A model generated the notes under the pieces. That model was not told the origin of the DNA. It searched no databases and saw nothing but the letters and a program-made list of their open reading frames with translations. A stretch of 64,000 nucleotides of DNA from an uncultured Rubrobacteraceae bacterium. GTDB lineage: Bacteria; Actinomycetota; Rubrobacteria; Rubrobacterales; Rubrobacteraceae. Location: assembly GCA_902806065.1 (NCBI GenBank), contig CADCVE010000060.1:1-64000 (forward strand), written 5' to 3'. A program made the position numbers and the translations under genes. Numbering within the stretch: the stretch's first letter is position 1; the number at the start of each line of letters is the position of its first letter. Shown here piece after piece: positions 44,301-54,287 of the stretch.

Positions 44301-45656
44301 TCACTCTTGCTCCCAGTACGTGACGCGGCCACCTTTCTGGCACACCCAGCGCACGCCCCCGTCCTGAGAGATCACGACCGCCACCGAGCCGGGCAGTGCA
44401 CCGGCCAGCCGATAGGCCGAGCGGTGGCGAGCGCCCACGTTTGCGGTCCCCTCTTCGACGACCTGCTCGCCTTCTAGGTCCAGCGCCCTCCACACGCTCT
44501 TGAGGTCAGGGAGCCCGCCGGAGATCATGCCGCCGAAACCCAGGAGCTCGTTGGGCTTGCTCATGATCACCGCGCCGTCGGCCGCCGCTAGGCCGGCGAT
44601 CAGGTGGGCCGTTTCGAAGAGCGCTTCGTCTAGTGCCTCTATCTGGGCGTCGGTCGTCGCCTCGAACTCTTCCCAGCCTACGGCTCCCGGCTCCTGCTCA
44701 TGATCGGCGGCACCGTAAAGCTGGGCCAGGCGGTTGAGGATGTCTACTATGAGGTCGGGGAAACTAAGTCGGGCCGGCCCATCCGCGAACGGGTACCTGA
44801 GGTCGATGTAAGTGGGGTGCTCGCGGGGGGGGTCTCCGGCGTTTTCTGGGGGGACGAAGATCACCGTACCGCCGTGGCGTGCGTCGCGCAGCACGCTTAC
44901 GACGCGCTTCATCATGCGCCTCGCAATCCTGTGCGGAAGCGTCGTCTCCAGCGGCGCCCACCTCTCCCCCGAGAGTTCGCGTGCGCTGTTGCGAGCGGCC
45001 TCGTGCCGCTCCACTAGCTCCTCCAGGAACCCGGAGAATTGGCCTGGCAGCCATTCCGACTCGAATGGGTCCACCCGCGACCCGGAGAGCCTTCCTCCCT
45101 GGAGCTTGCCGACGAGCTCGTGGCCCTTGTACGCCTCTATGCTCGCCGGCGCGTTGACGTGGACGACCGGCGTCGGGGGAAGCGGCGCTCCGGCCCGCCT
45201 GCCGCCCTGGACGTCCCTCAACCAGCGGGTACCCGAGTTGATCAGACCCCATATCCGCAAGCCTCCCTCCTCGTCCCGCTGTACACCTATGAGCGTCCGC
45301 TGCGGGTCGGCAACTACCGAGAGCCGCCTGAGTTCCCTCTCATCGAAGGGGAGCGAGCGGGGAAACGCGAGCCGCTGCAGGCCCTCGGGCGGCCTCCTCT
45401 CGGGGTCGAAGAGCGCGGGCTCGGCGAGGATGGCGCGGAAGACGACCGGGCGCTCCTCCTCGCGCAGCATGCTCGCCTGATAGCAGGCGGCGAAGAAGCC
45501 CTCCAGCGCCGCGGTGTCGAGCAACGGGTCGCCGCCGCCGGGGGGCTCGGGCACGTCTCTCCATCGGTCCCGCACGAACCGGGCCAGATCCCCCGGGTAT
45601 GAGTACTCAGGGGCCGCATGGCCGGGTCCTGTATGAGTCGGTTTTTCATCGAGCAT
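44301..45656 (-). CDS. DAC-domain protein (DACNV-type, putative diadenylate cyclase)
   Basis: The 451-residue soluble protein carries a C-terminal DisA_N/DAC-like domain with both catalytic motifs: DGA at residues 360-362 (ADGAVIMSKPNELLGFGGMI) and RHR at 410-412 (TANVGARHRSAYRLAG). In diadenylate cyclases these bind two ATP and make cyclic-di-AMP. The N-terminal 300 residues (with VVADPQRTLIGVQRDEEGGL) look like the DACNV sensor region reported for such proteins; I rely on memory for that name. It is not DisA, which has DAC at the N-terminus and a helix-hairpin-helix end. Single gene; neighbours give no operon. Start at 45656 is the first in frame. Confidence 0.78.
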   Translation of the reverse strand: MLDEKPTHTGPGHAAPEYSYPGDLARFVRDRWRDVPEPPGGGDPLLDTAALEGFFAACYQASMLREEERPVVFRAILAEPALFDPERRPPEGLQRLAFPRSLPFDERELRRLSVVADPQRTLIGVQRDEEGGLRIWGLINSGTRWLRDVQGGRRAGAPLPPTPVVHVNAPASIEAYKGHELVGKLQGGRLSGSRVDPFESEWLPGQFSGFLEELVERHEAARNSARELSGERWAPLETTLPHRIARRMMKRVVSVLRDARHGGTVIFVPPENAGDPPREHPTYIDLRYPFADGPARLSFPDLIVDILNRLAQLYGAADHEQEPGAVGWEEFEATTDAQIEALDEALFETAHLIAGLAAADGAVIMSKPNELLGFGGMISGGLPDLKSVWRALDLEGEQVVEEGTANVGARHRSAYRLAGALPGSVAVVISQDGGVRWVCQKGGRVTYWEQE

Positions 45657-45699
45657 CTTCGCTCCCTCGGGCCGGCGCTACGTCAGTGGAGCGATCGGC

Positions 45700-46650
45700 T
45701 CACAGGCCGGCGCTTACCATGGCGGCTTCCCGCAGCCGTTCTACGTCACGTGCCGGCGGCGCACCGAAGAGCCTCTTGTACTCGCGGGTGAAGTGCGAGG
45801 CGTCGCCGTAGCCCACGCGGTAGCCGGCGCTCGCGGCGTCGAGATCCTCGCCGAGCATGAGGCGGCGGGCCTCCTGGAGCCGCAGTTGCTTCTGGAACTG
45901 CAAGGGACTCATCGCGGTGACCGCCTTGAAGTGGTAGTGGAAGCCCGAGACGCTCATCCCGAACTCCCTGGCGATGTCCTCGACTCGAAGCGGCCGGTCG
46001 AAGTCTTTGCGGAGCCGCTCCAGGGCCCTGGCGATGCGGTGGCTGTGGCCACCCAGGGCCGCGATGTGATAGAGCCTGCCGCCTTGCTCCCCTTTGAGGA
46101 GCCGAAAGACGATCTCCCGGGTGACGAGCGGCCGGAGGAAGCGGGCCTCTTCGGCGGGCGAGTCCTGGAGCCTGACGAGCCGCACCACGGCGTCCAGCAG
46201 GCCCGCGTCCAGCGGGCTCACGTCGAAGGCCCTCACGGTGGCATGGTCCCGCGGCGCAGGGTAGCCGGCCTCGACCATGACCGAGCCGACGAGGGTGGGA
46301 TCGAGCCTGAGGACGACGCCCAGATACGGCCGCTCCTCCGACGCCTCGGTGACCCGGCTCGCGATGGGCAGCGCGGCGGTGGTGATGAGGTAATGAGCGG
46401 GATCGTACTGGTAGCGGCCGTCGCCCAGCAGAACCTCCTTGGAGCCCTGCGCGACCATGCACAAAGCGGGGAAGGACACGCCGTGCCCCAACTCCGTGGG
46501 CGAGGAGGCACGGCGCAGCCGGAGCCCTTCCGGCGTCTCGATAGTCCCGTCCTCGCGGACGGCCCGCGCGATACGCTCGACCAGCTCGGCGCGGCCAGCT
46601 TGTGCCCTGTGTCCCTCGCGCTCTGAGGCCGGGCGGTTAATCAAATCCAT
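45700..46650 (-). CDS. AraC-family transcriptional regulator
   Basis: A regulator of about 316 residues. The N-terminal part (TPTELGHGVSFPALCMVAQG-like region, EVLLGDGRYQYDPAHYLITT) is the AraC_N cupin-like sensing domain; the C-terminal 100 residues hold two HTHs (VEDIAREFGMSVSGFHYHFK and VGYGDASHFTREYKRLFG). ATG 46650 is chosen with GAGG-like sequence upstream. It is divergent from the cupin/alcohol dehydrogenase/aldo-keto reductase genes, a common arrangement, so it very likely controls them in response to an aldehyde or other small molecule. Confidence 0.92.
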   Translation of the reverse strand: MDLINRPASEREGHRAQAGRAELVERIARAVREDGTIETPEGLRLRRASSPTELGHGVSFPALCMVAQGSKEVLLGDGRYQYDPAHYLITTAALPIASRVTEASEERPYLGVVLRLDPTLVGSVMVEAGYPAPRDHATVRAFDVSPLDAGLLDAVVRLVRLQDSPAEEARFLRPLVTREIVFRLLKGEQGGRLYHIAALGGHSHRIARALERLRKDFDRPLRVEDIAREFGMSVSGFHYHFKAVTAMSPLQFQKQLRLQEARRLMLGEDLDAASAGYRVGYGDASHFTREYKRLFGAPPARDVERLREAAMVSAGL

Positions 46651-46797
46651 GGCAGCCTCTTCTCTCGTCCCCACATCACCCACCTCCAATATTTGCAGGA
46701 TAGTACAACGATCCTCGACAATAGTTATACCGCCCTGCGCTCCAGAGCTCCTCCAATCGGCCTCGGACAGCGGAGGTTAATCAGGAAGGAGCGCTGC

Positions 46798-46986
46798 ATG
46801 AAGGCTGTCGTCTACCAGGAGCCGTACAAAGTCACGGTCGAGGAGATGCATCTGGATTTTCGTCCAAGAGGAGATCCGGCTTCGGGAGGGCGCGAGGCTC
46901 TGAAGCTGCTGGGTCTGGCCGGCGGCGCGGTGGCCGCGCCGGGACTGTTTATCGGGTGTGGAAACGAGACCAACGGAAGGACAGCC
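46798..46986 (+). pseudogene. Chimeric remnant: dehydrogenase start joined to a Tat-type signal
   Basis: From ATG 46798, behind AGGAAGGA, the frame reads MKAVVYQEPYKVTVEEM, the usual first residues of a zinc alcohol dehydrogenase. It then changes to GREALKLLGLAGGAVAAPGL and FIGCG, which resembles the hydrophobic part of a twin-arginine lipoprotein signal. It continues open into the cupin gene. It looks like the scar of successive deletions. A 201-residue fused product could be translated. Confidence 0.55.
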
Positions 46987-47403
46987 ATGCAGATCACTAG
47001 AAACAGCAGCACCGAGACCGCGGCCGGGCCGAGCGAGTGGTTCACCGGTGCCGTCTACGTCGACACCCTGGCCGCACCCTCGGGACCCTCCCGCCTGGGG
47101 GCCGCGAGCGCCCACTTCGCCCCGAGCGCACGCACCGCCTGGCACACCTATCCCTTCGGTCAGACCATCTACGTCACCGAGGGTGTCGGCCTCTGCCAGC
47201 GCCACGGCGGCCCCGTCGAGGCGATCCGCCCGGGCGACCGCGTCTTCTTCGAGCCGGGCGAGGACCACTGGCACGGCGCCGCCCGAAACCGCTTCGTGAC
47301 CCACATAGCGATGCAGGAGGCCGACGACTCGGGCAGCCCAGTGAGCTGGGGCGAGCACGTCACCGACGAGGAGCACGGCGAGGCCCCGCCCATCAATAGC
47401 TGA
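46987..47403 (+). CDS. Cupin-domain protein
   Basis: The 138-residue protein starts at ATG 46987 with GGAAGGA five bases upstream. Single cupin fold: motif 1 (SARTAWHTYPFGQTIYVTEG, carrying His and an altered second ligand) and motif 2 (PGDRVFFEPGEDHWHGAAPN-like, with GEDHWHG). Related proteins beside AraC regulators and alcohol dehydrogenases act as small metal-dependent enzymes or sensors. The frame is continuous with the upstream chimeric remnant, so an N-terminally extended form is possible. Precedes the alcohol dehydrogenase by 53 bases, probably cotranscribed. Confidence 0.85.
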   Translation: MQITRNSSTETAAGPSEWFTGAVYVDTLAAPSGPSRLGAASAHFAPSARTAWHTYPFGQTIYVTEGVGLCQRHGGPVEAIRPGDRVFFEPGEDHWHGAARNRFVTHIAMQEADDSGSPVSWGEHVTDEEHGEAPPINS

Positions 47404-47456
47404 GCTGCCTCGGTCGTCCACAAACCGCAACCAAGTCGATAAATAGGAGGAAACAC

Positions 47457-48497
47457 ATGAAAGCAACCGTTATGTTCGGCGCCGGCGACGTCCGCATCGA
47501 GGACGTCTCGGACGCCATGATCGTTGAGCCGACCGACGCGCTGATCCGCGTCACCCGCGCCTGCATCTGCGGCAGCGACCTCCATCCGTACCACCAGTTG
47601 GAGCGCAGCGAGACCGGAACCCGCATGGGCCACGAGGCCATAGGCGTCGTCGAGGATGTTGGATCAAAGGTCACGAAGATCAAGAAGGACGACCTGGTCG
47701 TTATGCCGTTCGCCTACTCCGACGGCACGTGCGAGTTCTGCCAGAAAGGGCTGAACACGGCGTGCGTGCACGTCGGGTTCTTCGGGAGCGGTATGGAGGG
47801 TGTCGGCGGGGCGCAGGCCGAGGCGGTACGCGTCCCGCAGGCCGACGGGACGCTCTTCAAGCTGCCGGTCGGCGAGGACGACGCGCTCATGCCGTCGCTC
47901 CTTACCCTCTCGGACGTGATGGGGACAGGCCACCACGCGGCCGTGGTCGCCGGGGTCGGCCCAGGCAAGAGCGTGGCGGTCGTCGGCGACGGAGCCGTCG
48001 GCCTGTGCGGCGTGATAGCCGCCAAGCGCCTCGGGGCGGAGCAGATCATCATCATGGGCCGCCACGACGACCGGATCGCGCTGGCGAAGGAGTTTGGCGC
48101 GACGGACGTGGTAAGCGAGCGGGGCGAGGAGGCGGTCGAGCGTGTGCGCGGGCTCACCGGCGGCTTCGGCGCCCACTCGGTCCTCGAGTGCGTCGGCTAC
48201 GCCCAGGCGATGGAGACGGCCATCGGCATTGCGCGTCCGGGCGGCGCGGTCGGCCGCGTCGGCGTGCCCCAGGACGAGACGATCCCCGCCTCGCTGCCGG
48301 CGTTCTTCGGCAACGTCACGGTGGGCGGCGGCCCCGCCCCGGTCCGGGCGTACATCGAGGAGCTCCTGCCGGACGTCCTCGAAGGGAGGATCGAGCCCGG
48401 CCGCGTCCTCGACCGGACCGTGGGCCTCGACGGCGTGCCCGACGGCTACCGGGCGATGGACGACCGCGAGGCGATCAAGGTCATGGTGCGGCCGTGA
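47457..48497 (+). CDS. Zinc-dependent alcohol dehydrogenase family protein
   Basis: The 346-residue MDR enzyme has the catalytic zinc site CICGSDLHPYHQ and GHEAIG, and an NAD(P) fold with SVAVVGDGAVGLCGVIAAKR. The structural zinc loop is incomplete (DGTCEFCQKGLNTAC): three of four cysteines are present, with Asp at the first position, as seen in some members. AGGAGG precedes the ATG at 47457. With the cupin upstream and aldo-keto reductases downstream it forms a probable AraC-controlled oxidoreductase operon for aldehydes or alcohols; the substrate is unknown. Confidence 0.9.
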   Translation: MKATVMFGAGDVRIEDVSDAMIVEPTDALIRVTRACICGSDLHPYHQLERSETGTRMGHEAIGVVEDVGSKVTKIKKDDLVVMPFAYSDGTCEFCQKGLNTACVHVGFFGSGMEGVGGAQAEAVRVPQADGTLFKLPVGEDDALMPSLLTLSDVMGTGHHAAVVAGVGPGKSVAVVGDGAVGLCGVIAAKRLGAEQIIIMGRHDDRIALAKEFGATDVVSERGEEAVERVRGLTGGFGAHSVLECVGYAQAMETAIGIARPGGAVGRVGVPQDETIPASLPAFFGNVTVGGGPAPVRAYIEELLPDVLEGRIEPGRVLDRTVGLDGVPDGYRAMDDREAIKVMVRP

Positions 48498-48598
48498 GGC
48501 GCTACTGATGCGATGGGCAGGCCGACCGTCGATGGCGGCATGATCCGGTCCATCCGGGCAAAACTCAGAAACAGTAAGGAAACAGCAAGGAGATTGTC

Positions 48599-50569
<1,971 letters not shown>

Positions 50570-50611
50570 TTAGGGGCTGGACGAATGGCCACTGGCGGGA
50601 TCTGCTGTAGC

Positions 50612-51244
50612 TCACACGGGTCCAGTGCTCTCCCCGACCACGGCGTAGAGGGGGTCGGAGAACATCCTGCGTGGGCTGCGGTCGAGGCCACGCACGTTCT
50701 CGAAGTTGCTGGCCTCTCGCAGATACTCTTCGACGAGGTGTACGTGGCCTTGATCGTCGAGTTGGTGCCAGATGGCGACCGCCTTATCTGGAAAGCAGCG
50801 GTTGGAGAAGGTGATCACGACCGGGGAGCCGGCCTTCAACACGCGCCCGACCTCGCGCAGCACCGCAACCGGGTCCGTCAGATAGTCTATGGAGACGCAT
50901 ATTCCAACCCCGTCGAACACCGCGTCCGTGAACGGCAACCCGGGGTTACGGTTGAGGTTCTGAACCACATACTCGTCGAGCCGCGGGTTCTTGATTAGCT
51001 CCACCTCGTTCATGCCCAGCCCCACGACACGCTCGTAGCGTGCCTCCGGCGGTAGGTGGCTGACCCAACTGCTCATGAGGTCCAGAATGATCCCGTCCGG
51101 CGGGAAATATTCTCTATAAAGCTGTGTAACCGCCGCTATTGCCCGGTCGTCTATGTGGGTAACCAGCCGGGGCACGCCGTAGAACTCCTCGTCCGGTGTC
51201 TCATCGGAGCGCCTGAAAGCCTCTTCTGGTATACGTGACGTCAT
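50612..51244 (-). CDS. SAM-dependent methyltransferase (class I fold)
   Basis: The 210-residue protein has a class I methyltransferase core: GIILDLMSSWVSHLP (motif I, degenerate glycines), VVGLGMNEVEL, FDGVGICVSIDYLTDPVAVL and REVGRVLKAGSPVVITFSNR. Substrate is unknown. GAGG lies a few bases before the ATG at 51244. It is the only intact copy; two C-terminal fragments of related genes are present at 43611-43802 and 43896-43952. It is divergent from the Nudix gene. Confidence 0.85.
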   Translation of the reverse strand: MTSRIPEEAFRRSDETPDEEFYGVPRLVTHIDDRAIAAVTQLYREYFPPDGIILDLMSSWVSHLPPEARYERVVGLGMNEVELIKNPRLDEYVVQNLNRNPGLPFTDAVFDGVGICVSIDYLTDPVAVLREVGRVLKAGSPVVITFSNRCFPDKAVAIWHQLDDQGHVHLVEEYLREASNFENVRGLDRSPRRMFSDPLYAVVGESTGPV

Positions 51245-51349
51245 CGGATCTCCTCTCTACCGCCCAACCCGTCTCCCTGATATTACTCACACAGCAGACG
51301 TATTCTGTGATGCAGTACTCAGCGAGGCGACTGGTGTACCCTAACGCTC

Positions 51350-51799
51350 GTGAGCGAGACTTCAGGAAGGCATTTCACAGTCGCCATATTCGTGGTGTGG
51401 GAGGAGAAAGTCCTCTTGCACCTGCACCGCAAGCTCGGCATGTGGCTCCCGCCAGGCGGACACATAGAGCGAGACGAACTCCCGGATGATGCTGCTGTCC
51501 GCGAGGTCCTCGAAGAGACCGGCCTGCAAGTGCGGCTCGTTGGTGAAAGGCGCGAAGACGTCGAAGACCCCGTGCAGCTCCACCGGCCAGCGGGGGTACA
51601 GCTCGAGAACATCGGCCCCGGTCACCAACACATAGACTTGATCTACTTCGCCGTACCCGCTGGTCCCACGAGGATCCAAGCGAGCTTCAACGAAGACAAG
51701 GTCGGCTGGTACAGCCGCGAAGAATGGAACGAAATGCCCCTCAACCCCGAAGTCCGCGGCTGGTGCGAGAGAGCCCTCGCCACTCTAGCTAGCAACTAA
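51350..51799 (+). CDS. Nudix hydrolase
   Basis: The 149-residue protein has a complete Nudix box: GGHIERDELPDDAAVREVLE followed by ETGL, matching GX5EX7REUXEEXGU. It hydrolyses a nucleoside diphosphate linked to another moiety, using Mg. The substrate cannot be deduced. GTG 51350 is the likely start. The C-terminal end (VGWYSREEWNEMPLNPEVRG) is typical of small MutT-like proteins. Confidence 0.92.
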   Translation: MSETSGRHFTVAIFVVWEEKVLLHLHRKLGMWLPPGGHIERDELPDDAAVREVLEETGLQVRLVGERREDVEDPVQLHRPAGVQLENIGPGHQHIDLIYFAVPAGPTRIQASFNEDKVGWYSREEWNEMPLNPEVRGWCERALATLASN

Positions 51800-51809
51800 A
51801 GACTGGCGT

Positions 51810-52019
51810 TTACGGGTCGGAGCAGTCGCGGCGGTAGCCACAGTTGGGGCAGACGAGCTTACAGTGCAGGCCGAACATCTCCGCCCCGCAAAGCTCGCAC
51901 TCCTCCTCTAAGCTCGCTGCTGTCTCCGTAAGCTGCATCTCTCTGTTCTCTGCCGCCTCTGCCATGCGATAAGTATAAGGGTGCTCCGGGTCGTGGACAT
52001 CAGGCAAATCGAAGCTCAT
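51810..52019 (-). CDS. Small zinc-ribbon protein (69 aa)
   Basis: The 69-residue protein ends with two CxxC pairs, CELCGAEMFGLHC and CPNCGYRRDC, a likely zinc ribbon. Its ATG shares one base with the TGA of the upstream gene (TGATG), so translation is coupled. No family recognised beyond the ribbon. With its partner it forms a two-gene unit. Confidence 0.75.
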   Translation of the reverse strand: MSFDLPDVHDPEHPYTYRMAEAAENREMQLTETAASLEEECELCGAEMFGLHCKLVCPNCGYRRDCSDP

Positions 52020-52447
52020 CAGGGCTGCGGGCTCTGGTCCTGCCCGGGCTCCGGGGTACGGCTATCCTCTTCAGCGTAGTTCTGGAAGGTTCCGGAGGGA
52101 GTAGACCGGATGCCGCTGGCGGATAAGACGTTTTGGGCTTGGCGCAGCGAGGTTCCGAGGGCGTTGGTGAGGATGCCAAGGGTAGCGAGATTCTGCTGAA
52201 GCTCGGAGATACGCACCGGCAGGGCCTGCGCACGGGCATTGAGGGTGGCGAGATTCTCTTCGAGTTCGGTGGCGCGGCCGGCGAGATCGGCGACGTCGGA
52301 GAACAGACGCGACTGCAACACGGCGCGAGTGCGGCGCAGCCTCAGGCCCGCCCGGAGGGCGGAGATCCCCGCTAGGAGCGCCAGAAACGCGCTCGCAAAC
52401 ACTATAATGACCAGTATCGCTATCATATTCTCGCGCCACCGTAACAC
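52019..52447 (-). CDS. Single-pass membrane coiled-coil protein
   Basis: A protein of about 142 residues. GTG 52447 is preferred because AGGAGG lies eight bases upstream; the longer frame would run into the tRNA-fMet gene. One membrane helix (MIAILVIIVFASAFLALLAG) is followed by an arginine-rich stretch and a long alpha-helical coiled coil (LQSRLFSDVADLAGRATELE, LPVRISELQQNLATLGILTN), ending in a disordered Pro/Ser tail. It resembles small cell-envelope or division-associated coiled-coil proteins, but no family is recognised. Overlaps the zinc-ribbon gene by one base. Confidence 0.75.
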   Translation of the reverse strand: MLRWRENMIAILVIIVFASAFLALLAGISALRAGLRLRRTRAVLQSRLFSDVADLAGRATELEENLATLNARAQALPVRISELQQNLATLGILTNALGTSLRQAQNVLSASGIRSTPSGTFQNYAEEDSRTPEPGQDQSPQP

Positions 52448-52460
52448 GCTCACAGCCTCC

Positions 52461-52488
52461 TTTACAAACCCGTGAGCCGTGCTATAAA
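52461..52488 (+). promoter_or_regulatory. Promoter of initiator tRNA-Met
   Basis: TTTACA (52461-52466), 16 bases, TATAAA (52483-52488); transcription would begin just upstream of the tRNA at 52501. Confidence 0.7.
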
Positions 52489-52500
52489 TACAGACTGCGG

Positions 52501-52574
<74 letters not shown>

Positions 52575-52578
52575 CTAC

Positions 52579-52609
52579 TAGAGAGCCTCGCACCCGCGGG
52601 GCTCTCTCT
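52579..52609 (+). terminator. Hairpin terminator after tRNA-fMet
   Basis: AGAGAGCC pairs with GGGCTCTCT around CTCGCACCCGC, followed by CTCGTTGG. Confidence 0.6.
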
Positions 52610-52668
52610 CGTTGGCACACAAATACTGCTCCTCCAGCCAAATTTGGTTCCGCGACTACGCCGCGCAC

Positions 52669-52697
52669 TTGACACGTGAACATAGATGCGGTAAGAA
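52669..52697 (+). promoter_or_regulatory. Strong promoter upstream of the structured leader
   Basis: TTGACA (52669-52674), 17 bases, TAAGAA (52692-52697). This is a near-consensus housekeeping promoter. The next good start codon on this strand is at 53159. Confidence 0.7.
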
Positions 52698-52703
52698 TAT
52701 AGC

Positions 52704-53158
52704 TATTACCCTGGTGCTCTACTCCTCCTTTCCCTTTCCCCACTTATGGACGGGCACCAGGCTCTTTACTTTGGGAGGTGCGACGATTCCAGCCGCGGAA
52801 ATGAATCGGGCTGGGCTTTCGTAAGGAGGGGGTTAATTAATCCCAGCCCGATCTAGTTGGTAAGACGCGCTCGGATTCCGAATCGTTACGCCCTGGTATG
52901 GGGGAGCATGGAAAGTTGTGTGGCTGGAGCTACGGAGAGCCGGAAGATCGCGAGACCAGGTGTTATTTACTGCGTCGAAGGGCCAAGATCCGACCTACAG
53001 GACCTTGTGAGAGGGTGGCACTGTGTATCTCTTTGGCAGGGTTCATTGCCTACAACCAGGACATTCTGTATATTCTATGCTGCCCGAGACGGGCGGTAGA
53101 CAACACATTGAGAAGACAAACCAACCGAACCTTGTGAGGGGGGGAGGAAGGAAAGTCG
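52704..53158 (+). ncRNA. Long structured leader or unrecognised RNA (about 450 nt)
   Basis: No convincing gene lies between the promoter at 52669 and the ATG at 53159. The sequence is rich in inverted repeats: 52710-52717 with 52754-52761 (8 bp), 52805-52815 with 52842-52852 (11 bp, loop of 26 bases containing AAGGAGG), 52892-52897 with 52955-52960, and a CCCGAGACGGG hairpin near 53083. A pyrimidine-rich segment (CTCCTCCTTTCCC at about 52722-52734) could pair with that AAGGAGG. I compared it mentally with tmRNA, RNase P, SRP RNA, cobalamin, TPP and ydaO riboswitches and found no firm match. It may be a riboswitch or an independent RNA. Confidence 0.45.
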
Positions 53159-54052
53159 ATGCAGGGAGAGCCCGGACGCAATACCTACGTGCTCAGGAGG
53201 GTTATAGCTGCCCTCGTTGTCCTGCTCCTGCTCGCCTTTCTAGTCCCCCAAGCCTGCCAGGCGCTGCTAGGTTCCGGGGGAGACAGCTCCTCGAATACCG
53301 CCGACGTGGATAGCTCCAGCGAGGATAGTTCCGTTAATGACTCCGCGGATGAGTCCGCCGAGAGTTCGGGAGACGAGGAGGCCGCTTCGGAGAAGGAGAC
53401 CGCGGAGAGCGAGGAAGGCTCTAGCAGCGAAACCTCCGACAATGAGGATGTTGACCCGGCGAGTAGCGACAGCGAGACCTCCGAGGGCGCGGAGTCCGAA
53501 GAGGAGGACGAGAGTAGCGAGGGGGAGCAGGACGCTGAAATTGGCGCGGTGGAGTTCGATGCAGCGAACACGTACCTTGAAGGGACGCCTGTAGGTGGGG
53601 GCGAGGTCGCTCAGGTTGGGCCGTTCCCGCTCCTCGATGCCATTGCCCAGCAGCCGCTGGCACTTAGTGAGCCGGTCTTCGTCCCGGAGCCGGTAGAGGC
53701 TCCCATAGAACCCGTCCCCGCCCAGGCCCCTGTAGTTCCGGTGGAGCCCGCTGTCGTCGAGGCGCCGATCATCGCCGAGGAGCCAATTTTCTTCGAGGAT
53801 CCGGTGTTTTATGAGGAGCCGATTTTCTTCGAGGAGCCTGTGTTTTATGAGGAGCCGATTTTCTTCGAGGACCCGGTGTTTTATGAGGAGCCGGTGTTCT
53901 ATGAGGATCCGGCCTTTTTCGGGGAGCCGGTGTTCTATGAGGAGCCGGTCGCTCCAAGTGGTAGTGACGGCGGTGGCGCGGCTGTTGCCGTTAGCAGTGT
54001 CACGGTCGACAACGAGCGTGGTGGTGGTGGACGCGTGCGGGTATCGTCGTGA
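53159..54052 (+). CDS. Membrane-anchored acidic protein with EPxFxE hexapeptide repeats
   Basis: The 297-residue protein has an N-terminal membrane helix or signal anchor (VIAALVVLLLLAFLVPQAC), possibly a lipoprotein-like Cys. A long Ser/Glu/Asp-rich disordered stretch (residues about 40-125) follows. Residues about 207-263 consist of near-perfect repeats of the type E-E/D-P-I/V-F-F/Y. The C-terminus is Gly/Val-rich. GGAAGG lies about seven bases before the ATG. No family recognised. It is probably a surface or wall-spanning protein. It follows a long structured leader. Confidence 0.7.
   Translation: MQGEPGRNTYVLRRVIAALVVLLLLAFLVPQACQALLGSGGDSSSNTADVDSSSEDSSVNDSADESAESSGDEEAASEKETAESEEGSSSETSDNEDVDPASSDSETSEGAESEEEDESSEGEQDAEIGAVEFDAANTYLEGTPVGGGEVAQVGPFPLLDAIAQQPLALSEPVFVPEPVEAPIEPVPAQAPVVPVEPAVVEAPIIAEEPIFFEDPVFYEEPIFFEEPVFYEEPIFFEDPVFYEEPVFYEDPAFFGEPVFYEEPVAPSGSDGGGAAVAVSSVTVDNERGGGGRVRVSS
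53777..53948 (+). repeat. Tandem 18/36-bp repeats encoding EEPxF(F/Y)
   Basis: About nine successive 18-base units, many paired into near-identical 36-base blocks, encode EEPIFFEDPVFY-like repeats. Synonymous differences are few, so the array is recent or homogenised. Confidence 0.9.
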
Positions 54053-54287
54053 TCTCGGCGACCTCGGGGCTGAAAAGGTAGCCGGGCGCCGCAGACAGGG
54101 GCGACCACCGGGACAGGTAGCAACGGCGCCGCCGCGGAAGCGGGCGTTGCAAGCCGCGCTACGTTCGTTGGCGGGAGGCGCAAGGAAAAGCTCTCACGCC
54201 CGCGGCAGATAGCGTCAAACGGGACTCGTGTCGCCGAACGTCATGTTGCCGGCTACTTGCCTGCAGGTAGTCTCTTACAATACGTTT

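Noticed and set aside
52704-52860. Cobalamin or ydaO (cyclic-di-AMP) riboswitch
   Set aside because: Only loose similarity (GGTGCGA, CCCGAT); the conserved cores do not line up.
52842-52900. tRNA-Arg-like stretch (AGTTGGTAAGACGCG, TCGGATTCCGA)
   Set aside because: The anticodon stem does not close and the acceptor is taken by a stronger hairpin.
53140-53180. RNase P RNA-like GAGGAAGGAAAGTC motif
   Set aside because: It is the ribosome site and start of the repeat-protein gene; no other RNase P helices are found.
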